A DNA stretch of 64,000 nucleotides from Selaginella moellendorffii (taxonomy: Eukaryota; Streptophyta; Lycopodiopsida; Selaginellales; Selaginellaceae): assembly GCF_000143415.4 (NCBI RefSeq), contig NW_003314302.1, positions 549,886 through 613,885 of the forward strand. Reading direction: 5' to 3'. Both the position numbers and the translations under genes were made by a program. Under the pieces are notes generated by a model, which was not told the origin of the DNA, made no database searches, and worked only from the letters and a program-made list of their open reading frames with translations. Numbering within the stretch: position 1 is the stretch's first letter; every line of letters begins with the position of its first letter. Positions 58,271-64,000 of this stretch are shown here, one piece after another.

Positions 58271-59615
58271 GGGTCTATAGCAACCGAGACTAGATGTCCC
58301 CATCATATGCACCACGTCCTTGGTGCCACTTGCATTAAAGGGTTTAAGTTAGATATGGCAAGCTTTCACTCTAAACAATTTAACTGTGCATCACGACTCT
58401 AGGGCATTCCCCACTTGGCAGTGTGCCCAAGCTAGTCTCCTCACTGGGACACCGAAATATGAGTGTCCTCATATTCCAAACCATCACCATGCCCTAATGA
58501 TTTGGAACTCGAACCTAAGCACTATAGGGTTGGGATTCAAACCCAACCTTTGTATATGCATCTATAGATGGCATCACCTAGGATGCCTGGCGTGACTCCT
58601 CATGTCAGTGCACCAATTTATACATAAAGCACACTACGAATCATAGCTTAGGAACTTAGTTCCTCTACACTACCAAGTCCTCTCACTTGACAAGTCTATG
58701 ATCATGCATGGACTCCTTCATGCTTAGCCCTATATGCTACCCTTTTTGAAATTAGCACCTTCAACTAGGGTATTTGTTCCCCCAACTTGCCAACTTCGCT
58801 TAATTAGTCATCCAACCACCGTAACATGGTTCATGCATAAGCGTGAAAGTCCTTGACCGTTCAAAGTCATCCCTTTGAACACTCGGGAACTATTTCCCCA
58901 ACCTTGATAGCTTTACCTTACGACAAGCTTCAAGACGACACTTTTGGTACGCCACTTTGATTTTGCACATTCTATGAACCTTTTACACTTGCCTTTTTAG
59001 GTACTAAACTACCCAAAATTGTCTTTGACAACCTTGAAGGAACTCTATCCCTTAGCTTGCCAAGGCTTCTTCTTTCATAAACTTTTTAATCGCCATATGG
59101 TTTAACATGGATAATTCCATATTTTAGACTCTCAATAGCATCACGGTAGCTAATAACAACATGCACAAGCATCCACTAGATTCTCAACTCCCAACTCCCA
59201 TAACCACCCTTGGTTATGCCCATCGATTCCTATGGTTTGGTTCTATCTCTTTACTACTTGCTTTTTGGCATCACATATTTCCTTCGATTATGCTTCTCTA
59301 AACTAGGAGGATAACTTTGCACTTTTTACCATATCTTAGCAAGTATTCTTAAGGATGAACCTATTGAATAGCATAGGGAGTGGTTCCTCAATCTGGGTAT
59401 GCTCGCCTTGTAATCCTATACACCGGATTAACATTACTACATATGGGCCTTTATGTGCCTATTGCTAGTCTTGCCAAAATCCCTTTTTGGCTTTGTCCAA
59501 TTTGGGTAGACGGCCTTCTCCTGTCTTTACAACTTTGACCATTTGGATAGCACCTCCTATCTGTCATTCGTTAAAGATTTAGTCCTTTAAGCCTTATCTA
59601 ATGCCCTCACGACAC
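58271..59615 (-). other. Family A-like 3' non-coding segment and unassigned sequence
   Basis: 58271-58640 continues the segment cut by element C and resembles 21420-21600 and 60900-61080 (cattccccacttggcagtgtgcc, gggttgggattcaaacccaacc). From about 58640 to 59615 the sequence is C/T-rich, with no gene or known repeat recognised. Confidence 0.5.
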
Positions 59616-60762
59616 TGTAAGCCACAAATTTTTCCTTTCCAATTTGCCAGCTTACCTCGCCTATCCGACCAACTCTGCCTTGGCTTGTGCTAAGTTCCCT
59701 CGCCAAGGTTCTCGCCTATGGTGCCAGCTCCTACTTGGTTTCAACTACTTACTGCACGAGCAACGGAGTGTTAGCCATCCATCTACGGATTCCCAAATCT
59801 CTCCCAATCCCCCTCCCCGGGTTAGACTGGACTTAAGGTTCGGCTACACTCCCCGCAGGCACAAGCAGCCAAGCACACCAAGCCTCCAGATTCCTAACAC
59901 CCCAAGGTATCACAAGGCTTGATCATGGGACCCTCTAAATCCCAAGCCTTGGGTGCAGCACTTGCTTCGGGACGTCGGGGCGAAACACCGTGGCCTAACG
60001 GCCCGGTATGGGTACCTCTACCCCCCCTCTTCCATCCCGAAGGAAAGGCCCAAGCCCCCGGAAGGGCGAGGACCAATGAGCCACAAGGTACTCAAGTGGG
60101 GCACCACTCCACCTGGGCCGGGAGCACCGCAATCGGTTTCCCTTTCGGGAGTGGGAGCTGCTCTTGAGCACTTCCTTGGATGGCCCCTCCGGCACCAGCC
60201 AAGTCCATGCTCACTCCCACCCAAGGCCCCTCGGTCCCAGTCCCAACCTCAAGTCGGTTTGGAAGCCCAACTGGAGAGTCCCTTCTAAACTGGTTCCTGG
60301 ACCTCACTATCCCTACTATACTTTTGGAACCCCCTGCAGCCCCCCCCCCCTGGGAGACGCACGCTTTGGGCTTTCACCCCTTGACCCGTATTAGTATTTG
60401 GACTTAGCCTCTGGCTCGATCTCGGACCCGATTTCGGATCCGACTTCGGATTCGGGTTCGGACTCGATCACGGACTTGATCTCGGACCCGATCTCGGACC
60501 CGACCTCGGACTCGACCTCGGACTCGGTCTCGGACCCGATTTCGGATCCGGACTCCGTCTCGAACTCGGTCTCGAACTCGGACTCGAACTCGGTCCCCGA
60601 GTCGGTCTCGGATTCGATTCCGGACTCTATCTCGAACTCGGTCCTAGAGTCGGTCTTGGACTCGATCCTCGACTTGGTCCCATCCGATGAACTCTTTGTC
60701 ACTTCGGTCAAGCTTTTGGGGATCCTTTAGCCTACGACATCTCGGGGAGTCGGTTCCTTACA
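59616..60762 (-). mobile_element. 3' LTR of A3
   Basis: Ends TGTAAGCC and CCTTACA on plus. C run at 60340-60350 within the shared block; minisatellite at 60400-60690, here encoding an open 106-residue Glu/Ser-rich frame on minus that I regard as repeat-derived. Confidence 0.9.
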
Positions 60763-61165
60763 ACTCCACCACCCATAGAAGAAGTTCGATGCCCACATCG
60801 AACGTCTCATTTTATCCTACGACTTGTTGTCCATGTCTCCGGGGGCATCCCCCCACTTAGCGGTGTGCCTAAGTTAGCCTCCCCGGCCAAGAGCCCATGA
60901 CAACGGAATATAGGTGTCCCTATATTCCTCACCTCACCACGCCCTAGTATAGGGTCGGGACTTGAACCCAGCCTTGCTTTACTAGGGGGTTGGGACTCGA
61001 ACCCAACCTCCGTAGAATACGTCTACGGATTCGACATCCCCGCAGGGAGTCGGGCGTAGTGCCCTACGCCTGGTCGACCTATCCAACCCATGCTAATTAG
61101 CTTACCTTTGGCGCGCCTTCGGGTCCCAACATATGCCATTTGCTCAACTTTGCAAATTGATAATT
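60763..61165 (-). other. 3' non-coding segment of A3
   Basis: Nearly identical to 21283-21684. No ORF of note. Confidence 0.7.
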
Positions 61166-64000
61166 TTAATTGAATTTTGCATAAGTACATAAAGTTCTGC
61201 CTTGCAGAAATTCCTCCACTAGATCTCGAGCGTTCGCTAGGTTCTCCTCCGGTTCCCATGTTGCTTCGCAGTGTGGAAATCCTTTCCACTTCACATGGAA
61301 CTCTCTCACCTCGCGTCCTTGTCGCTTGCTCTTGCGCGCATTGAGGATGGCCTCGACTTCGTATTCCTCTTCCCCTTGGATAACCTCAGGTAAAGGTCTC
61401 ACTTGGTCCTTGCGAAGCGGATCCTCAAAGTACGGCTTGAGTAAGTTCACGTGGAACACTGGGTGCATCTTCCCCATCTCTCGAGGAAGTCGGAGTCGGT
61501 AAGCCACTTTACCGATTCGTGCCTCAATTTCATAAGGCCCCGCGAACCTGCTTAAGGAACTCAAGATCAATTCATTTACAGGAATACATGCGTCTTTACC
61601 TTTGGGTCAACTTTCGGCTGATCCAGCTTGGTAGTCTGAGGTTCTTGGTTTTCAGCCACACCTTCTCCCCAGCTTGGAACTCCACATCCCGACGCCTTTG
61701 GTTCGCGTACTTAGTTTGCCTTTGTTGAGCCCGTTCCAAGGAATCCCTCACTAGATTCCAAATGTTGAGTCTTTCCGCCGTGAATGCCTCCACTGCGGGT
61801 AACTCTCCATGATACTCGGCCACGCCGAGTTCCACAGGACCTTCAATAGCTCGCCCATTGATGACTTCCCATGGACTCACCCCGATGCTTGAGTGTGGTG
61901 AGTTGTTATAACACATTTCCGCAAGTCCCAAATGACTTACCCAGTCGGTCTGGTCTCCCGAGACATAGCATCGCAAATAATCCTCCAGCTGCCTATTCAC
62001 CCTTTCCGTTTGTCCGTCTGTCAAGAAGTGTTAGTGCCATCAATCTTGACTTAATACCCATTACCTGTCTGTGGGTGATAGGCTGTGCTGAATTTCAATT
62101 TGGTGCGATACTGTTCTAGGAGTGTCCTCCAGAACCTACTAGTGAAGATCTTATCTCGATCTGAGATAATCTCTTCCGGCCTTCCCCGCACTCGAACCAC
62201 TTGTTCAAAGAACAGCTTCGCCACACCTTCCGCATCCACGTCCGTCGTGGTGGGTATGAAATGTGCCATCTTTGAAAATCGGTCCACCACCACGAATATC
62301 GCATCAAACCCCTCGCTTGGGGGTAGTCCCGTGATGAAGTCCATCGTAAGACATTTCCACGGGCGATCTGGAATTGGGATGCTTTGCAACAAGCCCCCAC
62401 TAGCCTTAGTCACGGCTTTGACCTGCTGACATGTTGGACATGTCTTTACATAGTCTTGGACGTCCTTAGCCATATCTGGCCAATGGTACTTCCTCTTGAG
62501 TAAGCCCATCGTCTTGGGCACTCCGCCGTGTCCCGCAAGAGGTCCGTCATGACACTCTTCTAAGGCCACCTTCCTTAGTTCCCCTTCTGGAACATACACC
62601 CTCGTTTGCTTGTAATAAATGAGTCCGTTGCGTTCCGCATAGCCCGTTTTCTCTTCCGTTGGCAGCTCACCTCTCTGGTGAGCTTCCCGCGCCTCTAGAT
62701 TCCTCAGCAACACTTCTTGTGCTAGACCATCATTCTCATATGCTGTCCGCACATCGTCCCAGAAGGTTGCTGTTGCGCTGGATATTGCCAACTTCAAGCT
62801 CGCTTTTCGACTTAGAGCATCCGCCACGATGTTGCTCTTCCCAGGCTTGTACAGAATTTCGCAATCAAACTCGGCCAAGGCATTGGCCCACCGACCTTGT
62901 TTCCCTCTTAGGTCGGGCTGTGACAAGAAGTGTTTCGTCGCCACATTGTCCGTGTAAACCTTGAAGTGTCTCCCAAGGTAGTGTCGCCACTCCTTGAGTG
63001 CCTTGACCACCGCAAACAATTCCTTCTCATGGGCAGGCCACTTCCGTTGAGCCTTGTCCAGCTTCTTCGAGAAGAACGCTACCGGATGGTTGTCTTGCTT
63101 CAGAACTGCGCCCAACGCAAAGTCCGAAGCATCCGTTTCTACCTCAAAGTCCTTACCAAAGTCTGGCAATGCCAATACGGGAGCCTTCCTCAACTTCCCT
63201 TTGAGGTGGACGAATGCCGCCTCGCATTCTGCTGTCCATACCATCTTCCCTTTTCCTGTTTGGTCCGTTAAGGGCAGGGCTACTCTCGAATAGTGTCTGA
63301 TAAACTTTCGATAGTAGTTGCATAGCCCCAGGAACGCCCTCAACTCATGTACATTCGATGGTCGCTCCCATTCCTGGATCGCTTGGACCTTCTCCGGGTC
63401 CACTTTGAGCCCGTCCTGGCCCACCACATGCCCGAGAAACTTTACCTCTTGTTGAGCAAAGTCACATTTGCTCTCTTTAGCATACAGCTTGTGTTCCCTT
63501 AGTTTCTCAAACACCTTCGCCAAGTGTTCGGCATGCTCTTCTAGCGTCTCGCTATAGATCAGGATGTCGTCGATATAGACGACCACGAAGTGATCCAGAT
63601 AGGGTACAAAGACGTGGTTCATTAGCGCCGAAAACGTTGCCGGCGCATTACATAGCCCGAAGGGCATCACCAGAAACTCAAAGCTCCCATACCTCGTTCG
63701 ACAGGTTGTCTTCTCGACATCTTCCTCGGCTACCCTGATCTGGTAGTATCCTGACCTTAGGTCAATCCTCGAGAAGTATTTTGCCTTTCCCAACCTATCG
63801 AACAGGTCCTCAATCCTTGGCAAAGGGTACTTGTTCTTCTTTGTATACTTGTTGAGCAAGCGGTAGTCTATGCACATGCGCATAGATCCATCTTTCTTTT
63901 TCACAAATAACACCGGCGCCCCATACGGCGACTTGCTCAACCTAACATACCCTTTGTCCACCAACTCCTCTAGTTGGCACTTGAGCTCCTTGAGTTCTTT
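61166..64000 (-). CDS. A3 pol: RT, RNase H, integrase, chromodomain (5' end outside window)
   Basis: Predicted exons on minus: 64000 (and beyond) to 62065, 62017-61600, and 61547-61166. They join in frame with no stop. RT has [18 protein letters not shown] and the catalytic [11 protein letters not shown]. RNase H has [13 protein letters not shown] and a YTDN segment. Integrase has the zinc region ([12 protein letters not shown]...CPTCQQVK), [16 protein letters not shown] and the Glu in TDGQTERVN. The chromodomain is [17 protein letters not shown]...[13 protein letters not shown]. The protein would act in virus-like particles and, after import, in integration. The A1 lesions are all intact here. 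Confidence 0.92.
61548..61599 (-). other. Predicted 52-nt intron before the A3 chromodomain
   Basis: On minus it starts GTAAAGAC and ends TTAAGCAG, joining KLTQ to RFAGPYEI. Same place and length as in A1 (22067-22118). Confidence 0.8.
62018..62064 (-). other. Predicted 47-nt intron in A3 integrase
   Basis: On minus it starts GTAATGG and ends TTGACAG, with CACTAAC 14 bases before the end. The exon joins HPQT to DGQTE. Retained, it gives GNGY and a TAA stop just before the catalytic Glu. Same place and length as 22537-22583, with a few substitutions. Confidence 0.85.

Larger units (their letters stand above)
59616..64000 (-). mobile_element. Family A chromovirus copy A3 (3' part, runs off the window)
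   Basis: LTR 59616-60762, 3' non-coding segment 60763-61165, then pol on minus to the window end. It is closely similar to A1 but has none of the A1 pol lesions in the shared part, so it is the best preserved family A copy here. The 5' LTR, gag and protease lie beyond 64000. Confidence 0.95.

Noticed and set aside
50943-58275. Perfect target duplication for element C
   Set aside because: The flanks are GAGTC and GGGTC; one base differs, so I report it only as a likely mutated duplication.

Overview
The window reads as nuclear DNA of a land plant, most likely a lycophyte such as Selaginella (inference). The host genes have very short GT-AG introns (about 46-75 bases in the aldehyde oxidase gene), there is an E-domain fragment of a plant pentatricopeptide (PPR) protein, and most of the rest is nested LTR retrotransposons of the Gypsy class, mainly chromodomain-bearing. 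I see no rRNA or tRNA gene and no prokaryotic feature.

Layout. 1-6123 holds two LTR elements of one lineage in opposite orientation, with T/G-rich non-coding interiors. 6124-10093 is AT-rich, with minisatellites, microsatellites and a dispersed repeat. 10094-12330 holds a small unknown ORF, a 381-bp TRIM-like element with inverted LTRs, a decayed Gypsy gag-protease piece and an AT-rich repeat. 12426-14675 (minus) is an unrecognised gene with internal repeats. It is divergent from an unrecognised gene at 14939-15764 (plus), and four evenly spaced 21-bp palindromes lie between them. 15802-18690 is a chimeric pseudogene block: a PPR E-domain fragment joined to a truncated aldehyde oxidase copy. 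18690-28430 is a decayed Gypsy (family B) split by a complete family-A chromovirus with a CACCA target duplication. 28605-30161 (plus) is a complete quinone oxidoreductase gene. 30197-34793 (minus) is a complete ten-exon aldehyde oxidase gene, tail to tail with it and 35 bp away. 36503-36873 is a damaged gene for a secreted Cys-rich peptide. 38490-43310 is a second family-B relic (plus) split by a truncated family-A element. 43321-59615 is an old family-A-like LTR and 3' region, broken by element D (44334-49892, GACTT target duplication) and element C (50948-58270). 59616-64000 is another family-A element, running off the window with an open pol frame.

How it fits together. The two well-preserved host genes are redox enzymes: a soluble NADPH:quinone reductase of the zeta-crystallin family and a molybdo-flavoprotein aldehyde oxidase. 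The second aldehyde oxidase locus is a broken direct duplicate. The most unusual signal is in family A. Two separate copies share two short GT-AG introns at the same places in the integrase/chromodomain part of pol. The first lies just before the catalytic glutamate of integrase and carries an in-frame stop, so splicing would decide whether a functional integrase is made.
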